This document shows, piece by piece, positions 46,079-54,118 of a stretch of 64,000 nt of DNA. Within the stretch, counting starts at the first letter, position 1. Every line of letters begins with the position of its first letter. Position numbers and translations under genes: made by a program. Source of the stretch: Bacteroides sp. An322 (GTDB lineage Bacteria; Bacteroidota; Bacteroidia; Bacteroidales; Bacteroidaceae); contig NZ_NFIN01000007.1 in NCBI RefSeq assembly GCF_002161765.1, forward strand, positions 103,269 through 167,268, in the 5' to 3' direction. The notes under the pieces are model-generated. The model made no database searches. It saw only the letters and a program-made list of their open reading frames with translations, and had not been told where the DNA came from.

Positions 46079-47749
46079 ATGAAGCACACAGTCGTCTTAT
46101 TCTTATTTATCTGCTTAAACGGATTGGTTTTCTCGGCAGAACCGAGCAGCACTGCCCAAGTAACCCTTCAACACTTGTCAGATTCCTTGAATGAATGCAT
46201 CAAGCACAGACAAGAATACGTCAATCGAAAAGAAAACCGGATAAAAGGAATCAAACGGCTATTAGATAACAAATCGCCGAACGACTGGCAACGCTATGAT
46301 ATCTATAACCAACTTTCGAAAGAATACAAAAAATTCGTCGTAGACTCTGCTATCTTCTATACAAAAAAGAAAATGAATCTGGCAGAACTACACAAAAAAG
46401 AGAAGGAGCTAAATGCGTCAAAAATCGATTTGTCTCTGCTTTACTCGATGAGAGGGAGCTATTTGGAAGCCGAAAAACTTTTACAAAGCATACAAAGTTC
46501 ATCTTTGGATAAAGAGCTACGATATGAATATTATAGTGCCTATCACCAGTTTTGGGAATATTATTCCATTTCTTCCAGAGGCAATGACTATGCCAAACAA
46601 CAGTTTGCCCTCTACGATGATTCTTTAGTTCAAGTAATGGATAAGTCCAGCCTGTCTTATAAATTGTTGCAAGCTAACATACTGGCAAGTAAAAAACAGT
46701 TTGCAGAAGCAGAAGAACAATTTTTAGAATTGCTCGCAACCGAAGAGGCAGGCAGTACCAATTCTGCCATGATTGCCTGCGGACTGGCATTTAATTATAT
46801 GAATCTAAACCAACCTGAACAAGTAAAGTATTATTTCACCCTATCCGCCATAACAGACCTCTGTAATGCTACAAGAGAAAACATGTCTCTGCAGTCCTTA
46901 GCATTTATTGAATTTAAGAACAAAAACCTGGAACTGGCTTCTACTTATGCACAAGTGGCTGTAGAAGACGCGATTGCTTCGAACATTCACTTTCGGACTT
47001 CCCAAATCTATCAGTTTTATACGGACTTGAATACACAATATAAACAAGAGAAAATCAAGCAAAAGTCCAAACTCCAAACAAGCCTCATCATCATTAGCTG
47101 CATTTCTGTTTGCTTAGTGCTGCTGGCCATTTATGTATTTTTGCAGATACGGAAAATTACCCGCATCAAAGAGACTTTGGCAAGCAACAACAAGCAACTG
47201 AGAAACCTGAACAACCAGCTGAACCAAATGAACGAAGAATTAAACCAAAAAAATGAGCAGTTGCACGAGATTGGAAATATCAAAGAAAAATACATCGCCC
47301 AATTCTTTGACCTCTGCTCCAATTATATCAGCAAAATGGAAAATTACCAAAACCAACTTTACAAACTTACAATCAACCATCATTACGAAATGTTAGTAAA
47401 GCGGTTAAAGTCAACCAACCTGATTGATGAAGAATTGGAAACGCTCTACAAACATTTCGACAGCATCTTCCTCAGTTTATATCCCACATTCATCGAAGAC
47501 TTCAATGCCTTGTTAAATGAAAATGAAAAAGTTATCCCCAAAGCAGGCCATCTGTTAAATAAGGAATTGCGTATCTATGCACTGCTCCGCCTCGGACTGA
47601 CCGACAACACTAAAATGGCAAGTTTCCTGAGATGTTCGATGAGTACGATTTACAATTACCGCACCAAGATGAGAAACAAATCCAAAGTCGACCGGGAAGA
47701 TTTTGAAAATCAAGTTATGCAAATCGGAAATACGAAGCCGGTAAGTTGA
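46079..47749 (+). CDS. DUF6377 membrane-bound regulator (TPR sensor plus C-terminal HTH)
   Basis: The 556-residue protein has a signal peptide (MKHTVVLFLFICLNGLVFSA). Helical TPR-like repeats form the periplasmic part (about 25-335), with one membrane helix (TSLIIISCISVCLVLLAIYV, about 340-362). A coiled coil rich in Asn and Gln follows (NNKQLRNLNNQLNQMNEELN). The C-terminal DUF6377 region ends in an HTH-like segment (LRLGLTDNTKMASFLRCSMS, TIYNYRTKMRNKS). Such one-component transmembrane regulators are common beside Bacteroidetes glycan loci. It diverges from tatA and is the likely regulator of that operon. Confidence 0.85.
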   Translation: MKHTVVLFLFICLNGLVFSAEPSSTAQVTLQHLSDSLNECIKHRQEYVNRKENRIKGIKRLLDNKSPNDWQRYDIYNQLSKEYKKFVVDSAIFYTKKKMNLAELHKKEKELNASKIDLSLLYSMRGSYLEAEKLLQSIQSSSLDKELRYEYYSAYHQFWEYYSISSRGNDYAKQQFALYDDSLVQVMDKSSLSYKLLQANILASKKQFAEAEEQFLELLATEEAGSTNSAMIACGLAFNYMNLNQPEQVKYYFTLSAITDLCNATRENMSLQSLAFIEFKNKNLELASTYAQVAVEDAIASNIHFRTSQIYQFYTDLNTQYKQEKIKQKSKLQTSLIIISCISVCLVLLAIYVFLQIRKITRIKETLASNNKQLRNLNNQLNQMNEELNQKNEQLHEIGNIKEKYIAQFFDLCSNYISKMENYQNQLYKLTINHHYEMLVKRLKSTNLIDEELETLYKHFDSIFLSLYPTFIEDFNALLNENEKVIPKAGHLLNKELRIYALLRLGLTDNTKMASFLRCSMSTIYNYRTKMRNKSKVDREDFENQVMQIGNTKPVS

Positions 47750-47772
47750 ACAAATAAAGATTTACATAATAA

Positions 47773-47802
47773 AAAAAGTTACCTTTATTTAGGTAACTTT
47801 TT
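47773..47802. terminator. Bidirectional terminator between the DUF6377 gene and tRNA-Glu
   Basis: AAAAAGTTACC / GGTAACTTTTT forms an 11-base stem with an 8-base loop and A/T runs on both sides. It ends 2 bases from the tRNA 3' end and serves the tRNA unit on the minus strand and the regulator on the plus strand. Confidence 0.9.
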
Positions 47803-47803
47803 G

Positions 47804-47875
47804 TAGCCCGTGGGAGAATCGAACTCCCCTTTCAAGAATGAAAATCTTGCGTCCTAACCGATAGACGAACGGGCC
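47804..47875 (-). tRNA. tRNA-Glu (anticodon TTC), copy 1
   Basis: The cloverleaf on the minus strand has acceptor GGCCCGT / ACGGGCT, anticodon stem CAAGA/TCTTG with loop TTTTCAT (anticodon TTC) and T arm GGGAG-TTCGATT-CTCCC. It is identical to the copy 38 bases upstream. No CCA is encoded. Confidence 0.96.
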
Positions 47876-47913
47876 ATCCTTCTTTTCTGCCTTAGCAGAT
47901 CTTGCTTTGGAAG

Positions 47914-47985
47914 TAGCCCGTGGGAGAATCGAACTCCCCTTTCAAGAATGAAAATCTTGCGTCCTAACCGATAGACGAACGGGCC
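47914..47985 (-). tRNA. tRNA-Glu (anticodon TTC), copy 2
   Basis: Same sequence and fold as the neighbouring tRNA-Glu. It is the promoter-proximal copy of the two-tRNA transcript. Confidence 0.96.
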
Positions 47986-48025
47986 ATCCTTTGCCGTGTC
48001 GAGAGGTGTTTCTCGAACACGGGTG

Positions 48026-48056
48026 CAAAGGTACGAATTATTTTTTAATCTGCAAA
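48026..48056 (-). promoter_or_regulatory. Promoter of the tRNA-Glu pair
   Basis: On the minus strand TTTG (48053-48056), a 19-base spacer and TACCTTTG (48026-48033) form a full consensus promoter. A hairpin (CGTGTTCGAGA / TCTCGACACG type, around 47996-48020) lies between it and the tRNA. Confidence 0.85.
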
Positions 48057-48118
48057 TGTTTTGCGATGTTTTTTCACTGGATTAGTAAAAATATGCCTAA
48101 AATAAAGAATAAGCAACA

Positions 48119-49489
48119 TTATTTGTTCAGTGCATCCGCTTCCTTTATGCTCTTCTCGATGTCTTCATCGCTCAATTCAAAGTTCGTGAGGTTACCAGCC
48201 AAGTATTGGTCATAAGCACTCATATCAATCAGTCCGTGTCCGGAGAGGTTGAAGAGCAATACTTTTTCTTCGCCGCTTTCTTTGCATTTCAAAGCCTCGT
48301 TAATGGTAGCGGCAATAGCGTGGCAAGATTCCGGTGCCGGGATGATGCCTTCTACTTTAGCGAAGAGGCAGCCTGCCTTGAACGAATCCAATTGCTGGAT
48401 GTCTACAGCTTCCATCAAGTTGTCTTTAATCAGTTGCGATACGATGACGCCTGCTCCGTGATAACGCAAACCGCCGGCATGGATATTGGCGGGTGTAAAG
48501 TTATGTCCCAAAGTGAACATCGGAAGCAGCGGAGTATATCCGGCTTCGTCTCCATAGTCGTATTCAAACTTGCCTCGGGTCAGTTTCGGGCACGATGCCG
48601 GTTCTGCCGCAATGTATCGGGTTTTCTTTCCTTCTAAAATGGTATGGCGCATGAATGGGAAAGCGATACCGCCGAAGTTTGAACCTCCGCCGAAGCAAGC
48701 GATAATGGCATCCGGATATTCGCCTGCCATTTCCATTTGCTTTTCGGCTTCCAGTCCGATAATGGTTTGATGCAGGGTTACGTGGCTCAACACAGAACCC
48801 AGTGTATATTTACAGTTGGGTGTGGTACGTGCCAGTTCGATAGCCTCCGAAATAGCTGTACCCAATGAACCTTGGTGGTTGGGGTATTTAGTAAGAATGT
48901 CTTTTCCTGCACGGGTCGACATAGAGGGCGAAGGAGTGACCTGTGCGCCGAATGTCTGCATGATGCTGCGGCGGTAAGGTTTCTGTTCGTAGCTGATTTT
49001 CACTTGATATACGGCAGCTTCCAGTCCGAATACATTGGCGGCATACGATAAAGCGGCTCCCCATTGTCCGGCTCCGGTTTCGGTTGTAATATTGGTAACG
49101 CCTTCTTTTTTACAATAATAAGCTTGTGCCAAAGCCGAATTCAGCTTGTGTGAACCGATAGGGCTTACACTTTCGTTCTTGAAATAGATATGTGCAGGTG
49201 TATCCAATGCTTTTTCCAGTCCGTAGGCACGAACCAACGGAGTGCTGCGGTAGTATTTATACATTTCGCGCACTTCTTCGGGGATTTCAATCCACGTATC
49301 TGTTTGGTTTAGTTCCTGTTTGCAAAGCTCTTGAGCGAAAACCGGATAAAGGTCTTCGGGCTTAAGGGGTTGTTTGGTAGCCGGGTTTAAAGGAGGCAGC
49401 GGTTTGTTTTTCATGTCTGCCTGGATGTTATACCAGAAGCGGGGTATTTCGTCTTCGGGTAAGATGAATCTTTTCTGTTGTTTGTTCAT
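48119..49489 (-). CDS. trpB: Tryptophan synthase beta chain, TrpB2 type
   Basis: The 456-residue PLP enzyme is of the TrpB2 branch, longer than classical TrpB (about 400). The PLP lysine is in VSPIGSHKLNSALAQ. The phosphate loop is CFGGGSNFGGIAF, and ETGAGQWGAALSYAA is conserved. It joins indole and serine to tryptophan. No trpA or other trp gene is adjacent, so it is a stand-alone copy that may salvage indole. It has a full promoter of its own at 49517-49547. Confidence 0.93.
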   Translation of the reverse strand: MNKQQKRFILPEDEIPRFWYNIQADMKNKPLPPLNPATKQPLKPEDLYPVFAQELCKQELNQTDTWIEIPEEVREMYKYYRSTPLVRAYGLEKALDTPAHIYFKNESVSPIGSHKLNSALAQAYYCKKEGVTNITTETGAGQWGAALSYAANVFGLEAAVYQVKISYEQKPYRRSIMQTFGAQVTPSPSMSTRAGKDILTKYPNHQGSLGTAISEAIELARTTPNCKYTLGSVLSHVTLHQTIIGLEAEKQMEMAGEYPDAIIACFGGGSNFGGIAFPFMRHTILEGKKTRYIAAEPASCPKLTRGKFEYDYGDEAGYTPLLPMFTLGHNFTPANIHAGGLRYHGAGVIVSQLIKDNLMEAVDIQQLDSFKAGCLFAKVEGIIPAPESCHAIAATINEALKCKESGEEKVLLFNLSGHGLIDMSAYDQYLAGNLTNFELSDEDIEKSIKEADALNK

Positions 49490-49516
49490 AATGACTTACA
49501 TTTTAAAATGTTTTGC

Positions 49517-49547
49517 CAAAAATAAGTAAAATATTGATATAAACAAA
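49517..49547 (-). promoter_or_regulatory. Promoter of trpB
   Basis: On the minus strand TTTG (49544-49547) and TATTTTTG (49517-49524) are spaced by 19 bases, 28 bases before the start codon. Confidence 0.8.
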
Positions 49548-49567
49548 GTCTTTTGCGGAAAAATATG

Positions 49568-50698
49568 CTACTCCACCCAAAGCAAGTCGCTTAAGATTCC
49601 GTCGGAGATGAAAATGCCTTCCGCTGATAACCGGAGGATATTCTCGTTTTGTTGCAATGTACCTTGATGCAGGTAAGGCAATGCTGCTTTTAGGCAATAA
49701 TCATATAATTTATCTCCGAATGTTTCCTTTAGGTGGTCGAGCGGTAACCCCCATTGGGTGCGCAGACGGGTGATGATAAAATCGTTGTAACGGGTATAGA
49801 GGTCGAGTTCTTCTATTTCGTAATTGGGTTTACGGTTCTCGATGCCTATTAGGTATTTTTCAAGCGATGCGATGTTCCATTGGCGGGAAATGCCGTTGTA
49901 TGAATGAGCCGCTGCACCGCATCCTAAGTATTTCTTGCCTATCCAATAGCTGGAGTTATGCCGCGAATGATAACCCGGCAGGCAGAAGTTGGATATCTCA
50001 TAGTGTTCGTATCCGGCAGACTTTAGTGTGTGTATCAACTCAGCAAAGAGGTCAACGCTTAGGTCTTCGTCTATTTCGTTTACCCTATGTTCTTCTTTAA
50101 GTTTCCATAGCGGTGTTCCTTCTTCGTAAATCAGGTGATAGGCGGAAATATGTTCGGGATGCATACGGAGGGCTTGCTGCAGGTCGGATTTCCACGACAT
50201 GAGTGTTTCGCCGGGCAGTCCGTACATTAAGTCAATGCTGAGATTGGCAAATCCGGCTTCTCTGCATCGGTCGAAAGCTTCAATGGCTTGTTGTGCCGTA
50301 TGGCGGCGATGCAAGAGCTGTAAAGTCTTGTCGTTAAAGGTTTGTATTCCCATGCTCAAGCGATTGAACGGGAAAGTCCGAAGCATCTTTACATATTCTT
50401 CATTTAAATCATCGGGATTGGCTTCGATGGTGATTTCGGCATCGGGACGGATGTTATAATATATATATAAGGTAGAGAAAATCCGTTCGAAGTGTTTTTC
50501 TTGCAGTTGCGAAGGGGTTCCTCCGCCCAAATAGACGGTTTCGATATCTTCTTCTTCAAGATAATCTTTCCGTTGCTTTAATTCGGAGCAAAGAGCCTCG
50601 ACGTATCGGTCTGTTTGTTCACTTTGAGTGGTCGAGAAAAAATCACAATAGATGCACCGGCGTTTGCAGAAAGGGATGTGTAGGTAGATGCCTGCCAT
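49568..50698 (-). CDS. hemW: HemW-like radical SAM heme chaperone
   Basis: The 376-residue cytoplasmic protein begins MAGIYLHIPFCKRRCIYCDF, with the CX3CX2C cluster (Cys11, Cys15, Cys18) and the following aromatic-type CDFF seen in HemW rather than the CxxCxxC-C of HemN. The SAM-binding motif is VYLGGGTPSQL, and MGIQTFNDKTLQLLHRRH and LSIDLMYGLPGET are conserved. HemW proteins were formerly called coproporphyrinogen oxidases but act in heme transfer. It is a single gene, separated from pgk by the repeat at 50716-50795. Confidence 0.92.
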   Translation of the reverse strand: MAGIYLHIPFCKRRCIYCDFFSTTQSEQTDRYVEALCSELKQRKDYLEEEDIETVYLGGGTPSQLQEKHFERIFSTLYIYYNIRPDAEITIEANPDDLNEEYVKMLRTFPFNRLSMGIQTFNDKTLQLLHRRHTAQQAIEAFDRCREAGFANLSIDLMYGLPGETLMSWKSDLQQALRMHPEHISAYHLIYEEGTPLWKLKEEHRVNEIDEDLSVDLFAELIHTLKSAGYEHYEISNFCLPGYHSRHNSSYWIGKKYLGCGAAAHSYNGISRQWNIASLEKYLIGIENRKPNYEIEELDLYTRYNDFIITRLRTQWGLPLDHLKETFGDKLYDYCLKAALPYLHQGTLQQNENILRLSAEGIFISDGILSDLLWVE

Positions 50699-50715
50699 AA
50701 AGTAAAAGGATAAAA

Positions 50716-50795
50716 AATTGTCATTCTGAACGAAGTGAAGAATCTCGTATGCATTAGCGGATGTGAGATCCTTCGCTTCGCTTAGGATGACAATT
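50716..50795. repeat. Inverted repeat with GTCATTCTGAACGAAGTGAA core
   Basis: Arms 50716-50746 and 50765-50795 (31 bases each) are near reverse complements (AATTGTCATTCTGAACGAAG against CTTCGCTTAGGATGACAATT) around an 18-base loop. This word family is known as a dispersed intergenic repeat in many bacterial genomes. It occupies the gap between pgk and hemW. Confidence 0.85.
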
Positions 50796-50820
50796 CTATA
50801 GAAACGTTATTGTTTTAGTC

Positions 50821-52077
50821 TTATTCTTCGCCACGGATAGCTGCGATACCCGGCAATACTTTGCCTTCGATAGCTTCCAACAACGCACCACCACCGGTAG
50901 AGATGTAAGAAACTTGGTCAGCCATGCCGAACTTGTTGATGCAAGCTACAGAGTCGCCACCGCCAATCAATGAGAACGCACCGTTCTTGGTTGCTTCTGC
51001 GATAGCTTCTGCAATGGCTTTCGAACCGCCAGTGAAGTTATCGAATTCGAATACGCCTGCAGGACCGTTCCACAAGATAGTCTTGGCGTTAACGATAGCT
51101 TCTCTGAATGCTTTGCGGCTTTCGGGACCTGCATCCAGTCCTTCCCATCCGTCAGGAATATTACCTGCCGGGCATACTTGCGTATTAGCGTCGTTCTTGA
51201 AGTCGTCAGCTGCGATGCAGTCGGTACCCAATACCAAGTTTACGCCTTTTTCTTTTGCTTTCTTGATGATGTCGAGAGCTAAGTCGAGTTTGTCATCTTC
51301 GCAGATAGACTTACCGATTTTGCCGCCCTGAGCCTTAGCAAAAGTGAAAGTCATACCACCGCACAGAATCAGGTTATCTACCTTATCCATCAAGTTTTCG
51401 ATGATACCAATCTTGGTAGATACTTTCGAACCACCCATGATAGCGGTGAACGGACGTTTGATGTCTTTCAATACGTTGTCAACGGCTTGCACTTCTTTTT
51501 CCATCAAGTAACCCAACATCTTGTGGTCTGCGTCGAAGTAATCAGCGATAACGGCTGTAGAAGCGTGTTTGCGGTGAGCAGTACCGAATGCGTCCATTAC
51601 ATAGCAGTCAGCGTAAGAAGCCAATGTCTTGGCGAAATCTTTTTGACGAGTTTTCATTTCCTTCTTAGCTGCATCGTAGTTAGGATCATCTTTTTCGATG
51701 CCTACAGGTTTGCCTTCTTCTTCAGGATAGAAACGGAGGTTTTCCAACAGCAACACTTCGCCCGGTTTCAAGGCAGCTGCAGCGTCCTGTGCCTTAGCGC
51801 AGTCGGGAGCGAATTGTACCGGAGTGCCCAAAGCTGCAGATACAGCGTCAACAATCTGGCTCAATGAATATTTAGCGTTTACTTTGCCTTTGGGCTTGCC
51901 CATGTGCGACATGATAATCAAGGCACCACCGTCAGCCAAGATTTTCTTCAGAGTAGGCAGTGCGCCACGGATACGGGTATCATCGGTAATTTTACCATTT
52001 TCGTCCAAGGGTACATTGAAGTCCACACGAACAATTGCCTTCTTTCCGGCAAAGTTGAATTTGTCAATAGTCATCAT
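50821..52077 (-). CDS. pgk: Phosphoglycerate kinase
   Basis: The 418-residue glycolytic enzyme has the N-terminal substrate motif [20 protein letters not shown], with [10 protein letters not shown] and the C-terminal [13 protein letters not shown] and [12 protein letters not shown]. The start is the ATG pair at 52077/52074 ([11 protein letters not shown]), which gives the family length; the 15 extra residues upstream overlap the promoter region. Codon choice is strongly biased and more G/C-rich than the island downstream, as expected for a highly expressed gene. Confidence 0.96.
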   Translation of the reverse strand: MMTIDKFNFAGKKAIVRVDFNVPLDENGKITDDTRIRGALPTLKKILADGGALIIMSHMGKPKGKVNAKYSLSQIVDAVSAALGTPVQFAPDCAKAQDAAAALKPGEVLLLENLRFYPEEEGKPVGIEKDDPNYDAAKKEMKTRQKDFAKTLASYADCYVMDAFGTAHRKHASTAVIADYFDADHKMLGYLMEKEVQAVDNVLKDIKRPFTAIMGGSKVSTKIGIIENLMDKVDNLILCGGMTFTFAKAQGGKIGKSICEDDKLDLALDIIKKAKEKGVNLVLGTDCIAADDFKNDANTQVCPAGNIPDGWEGLDAGPESRKAFREAIVNAKTILWNGPAGVFEFDNFTGGSKAIAEAIAEATKNGAFSLIGGGDSVACINKFGMADQVSYISTGGGALLEAIEGKVLPGIAAIRGEE

Positions 52078-52124
52078 AGTTTTATATTTTTTGTTTAAAG
52101 TGTTTGCTTCTTTCAGATGCACCG

Positions 52125-52132
52125 CAAAGTTA
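52125..52132 (-). promoter_or_regulatory. -7 promoter box of pgk
   Basis: TAACTTTG on the minus strand (CAAAGTTA) followed by CGG matches TAnnTTTG, 47 bases before the ATG. It also shows that coding does not begin further upstream. Confidence 0.6.
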
Positions 52133-52212
52133 AGAAAAAAAACAGATAAAGCGATATTCTTCCCGATTATTTTCTATGCCTTTGTTATTTTGTTTTAAAA
52201 GATATGCCCAAC

Positions 52213-52551
52213 TTAATGCTTTTGCGATAAATATTCTTTCATGCGTCTTTTTATTTTTAATGTATATGTATTTTCTACTTTTAAGGGCATTCCAATGATT
52301 GTGTGTGCAACCCTTCTTGCTTTTTCTTTTTCTCCTGTTGTAACATAGAGTTGCCACAACAAATATTGTGGTTGCATACGTGTTGGAATCATGTAGGAAG
52401 CCCATCGGTAATAATATTCTGCTTGTATAAACTTGTTTTGTTCCATATAATAGTTCCCTAAATGACAAAATCCTTCACATGAGGGTAATATATCTTTTAT
52501 CCGTTTTTTAAGATGGCTTTCTAATCGGGATTGTTTCGATAGCCAAGTCAT
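52213..52551 (-). pseudogene. C-terminal TPR fragment of an O-antigen-ligase/polymerase-like protein
   Basis: 112 residues are readable. EGFCHLGNYYMEQNKFIQAE and YYRWASYMIPTRMQPQYLLW form TPR-like helices of the kind found at the C-terminus of Bacteroides O-antigen ligase-type membrane proteins. No membrane domain precedes them: upstream (52552-52798) I find no continuation in any frame. It is probably a remnant of a longer gene cut when the adjacent island arrived. A short independent gene remains possible. Confidence 0.5.
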
Positions 52552-52798
52552 GTAGTAGTCAACTTAGGTATTTACAAACGATTATTACTCAACATTTTGC
52601 AAGTAATAAGTCAGAAATATGGTCATAATCTTTAAGGGTACATTCTGAAAGACGAAGATTTAACGCTTTTATTGATTCTTAACTTCCTTGGAGCATCAAT
52701 ATGGGCATTTCCCTCTCTTTTCTATGCTATTCACTTCCAATACTCCACATCTGTTTTAGCTCATTGTATTAAGCAACAGCAAGGTAGTATGTTTTTCT
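52552..52798. other. Gap with no recognised feature
   Basis: This AT-rich stretch lies between the TPR fragment and the Abi gene. Short open frames exist on the plus strand but have no start signal, no recognisable motif and no promoter, so I do not call a gene here. Confidence 0.5.
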
Positions 52799-53698
52799 TT
52801 ATTTCCATAAAGGTTCTTGTTCCCAATTATGAGGGAAGCCTAATAAATACTGGCTTACTGATATATGTTTTATCAAAAGTTGTTTGAAGTCGGCAACGAA
52901 AGTATTGTTAGGGGAAATGGAGTTAAGCCAATAAGCCACATAGCAGAGTTGCGGATAAAGAGTTTGTTCACGAAACGAAAAATCTGTAATCCAAGTCTTG
53001 GGCATACGCTCCGGCATCATTGGCTTTACAGGAAATGCACGGTTTGATAGTCTTGAATGATGGGCACAGCAATTACGAAGCACAGCAAGGCATTCTAACC
53101 AACTTCTTAAAAATTTGTGATGGTTCAAGCCAAACTCTCTTGCTACAGCGTGTTTTGCCGTAGCATCCGAAAAATTAGAATAAAGTTTAGAAAGTGTACC
53201 CATTGAAATAACCTCCAATGTTTTCCATACAGGAGGCAGGTCTGGTTCGCTATATTTACGGAAATGCTCGGTTATAAACTCGTCATGTGAACGAGATACT
53301 TCTTTGCGAATAACAGCCAAGTTTACTGCAAAACGTGTTTCGTTAGTAGCGTAATTCTCGTCCATAAACCAGAATGCACCAAATTCTGAGGCAAAGTGCT
53401 TAATTATTTTTGTACGGACGGAAACCTCAATCGTTTGGATGGCGGTAAACAGTAAGGCCCGAAGTTCTTTGTCGAAAGAATAAAGGTCTATAACATCGGC
53501 AAAATTACTGTCCTCTCTAAATTGGTGGGTGATATGGTCGACTTCAAAGTGTCGCCAATAACCTGCAAGACGGAAATAACTGATGGTGTCAAGAACCTCA
53601 ATAGCTTGCTTAACATCATCTATGAGCAAACCTCTTCCTCTGAGAATATCAATTTGCTGTTTTGTGGTTATGGCTTGATGCGTATATCTGATTCCCAT
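52799..53698 (-). CDS. Abi_2-family HEPN abortive-infection protein (AbiD/AbiF-like)
   Basis: The 299-residue cytoplasmic protein has the Abi_2 layout: ISYFRLAGYWRHFE near the N-terminus, LYSFDKELRALLFTAIQTIE (VSVRTKIIKH) in the middle, and the HEPN RNase motif LRNCCAHHSRLSNRAF with Arg208 and His213 (RX4H). In phage-defence Abi proteins this motif cleaves RNA and arrests the infected cell. Its promoter and a terminator-like hairpin are in the leader (53711-53790), and a structured RNA candidate lies beyond. It is divergent from the DUF1848-helicase operon. Confidence 0.9.
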   Translation of the reverse strand: MGIRYTHQAITTKQQIDILRGRGLLIDDVKQAIEVLDTISYFRLAGYWRHFEVDHITHQFREDSNFADVIDLYSFDKELRALLFTAIQTIEVSVRTKIIKHFASEFGAFWFMDENYATNETRFAVNLAVIRKEVSRSHDEFITEHFRKYSEPDLPPVWKTLEVISMGTLSKLYSNFSDATAKHAVAREFGLNHHKFLRSWLECLAVLRNCCAHHSRLSNRAFPVKPMMPERMPKTWITDFSFREQTLYPQLCYVAYWLNSISPNNTFVADFKQLLIKHISVSQYLLGFPHNWEQEPLWK

Positions 53699-53710
53699 AA
53701 ATAAAAAATG

Positions 53711-53749
53711 TCCCGCTGGGTACGCTAATCTTACGGGAAGCGGGCGGGA
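53711..53749 (-). terminator. Terminator-like hairpin in the abi leader
   Basis: On the minus strand TCCCGC (53749-53744) pairs with GCGGGA (53716-53711), with an inner CCGCTTCCCG region, and is followed by CATTTTTTATTT, which runs up to the start codon at 53698. It can stop transcription before abi or mask its start, giving a short leader RNA of about 50 bases. Confidence 0.55.
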
Positions 53750-53759
53750 TTTGTTGATG

Positions 53760-53790
53760 CAAAGGTAATCTATTATTTTGAATATAACAA
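53760..53790 (-). promoter_or_regulatory. Promoter of the abi gene
   Basis: On the minus strand TTG (53788-53790) and TACCTTTG (53760-53767) are spaced by 20 bases. The start codon is 61 bases after the box, which leaves room for the hairpin leader. Confidence 0.75.
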
Positions 53791-53852
53791 GAGGAGAATA
53801 GAAAATTGCTGAACTTTTTTATCTTACATTCGTCTTTTCCAAATGTTTTCGT

Positions 53853-53860
53853 TAATTTTG
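53853..53860 (+). promoter_or_regulatory. Possible -7 box for the structured RNA and DUF1848 operon
   Basis: TAATTTTG fits TAnnTTTG, about 65 bases upstream of the rod stem. No good -33 element is seen at the expected distance, so confidence is limited. Confidence 0.4.
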
Positions 53861-53924
53861 TATTCGGATTTGGGTAAACCATTTCCAGACATTTGAAAAT
53901 AAAGGAGCGTTATGCTACTCTTGT

Positions 53925-54073
53925 AAGTGCAAAGCCTGAGAAACTGAAACACAAAAATCAACAAGAATTGGCATGGCAGTTCCCACGTTATAGCGTGGGC
54001 TGCTTAACCATATCTGTTGATTAAGGTTTTCTCAGGGCCTGCACTTTAAGACGTGGTTATTGGCAGTGCCACG
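53925..54073 (+). ncRNA. Rod-shaped structured RNA candidate (6S-like or defence-linked)
   Basis: A nested stem spans 53925-54046: AAGTGCA/TGCACTT, CCTGAGAAA/TTTCTCAGG, AATCAACA/TGTTGATT, TGG/CCA, GCAG/CTGC and CCCACG/CGTGGG around the loop TTATAG. The largest internal loop is asymmetric (about 12 bases CTGAAACACAAA against 4). A second hairpin CGTGG/CCACG at 54052-54073 is followed by a weak T-rich stretch, which favours the plus strand. No coding frame covers it. The DUF1848 start codon is 45 bases downstream. The long rod with a central bubble recalls 6S RNA; the position recalls RNA partners of defence proteins. I cannot decide between these. Confidence 0.6.
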
Positions 54074-54118
54074 CTTCTCGTTTTACCAAGTGAGTGTTCA
54101 ATACTGTTAGAGTAAATT

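Noticed and set aside
47804..47985. Integration site at the tandem tRNA-Glu genes
   Set aside because: No integrase, no partial tRNA 3'-end repeat and no foreign-looking cargo lie next to the pair; they look like an ordinary duplicated tRNA unit.
52672..52887. 71-residue plus-strand frame overlapping the end of abi
   Set aside because: It is hydrophobic only in short stretches, has no start signal, and runs antisense over the abi C-terminus.
53925..54073. Possible retron msr-msd or group II intron RNA
   Set aside because: No reverse transcriptase gene is encoded nearby, and the fold is a single rod rather than the expected msr hairpin set.
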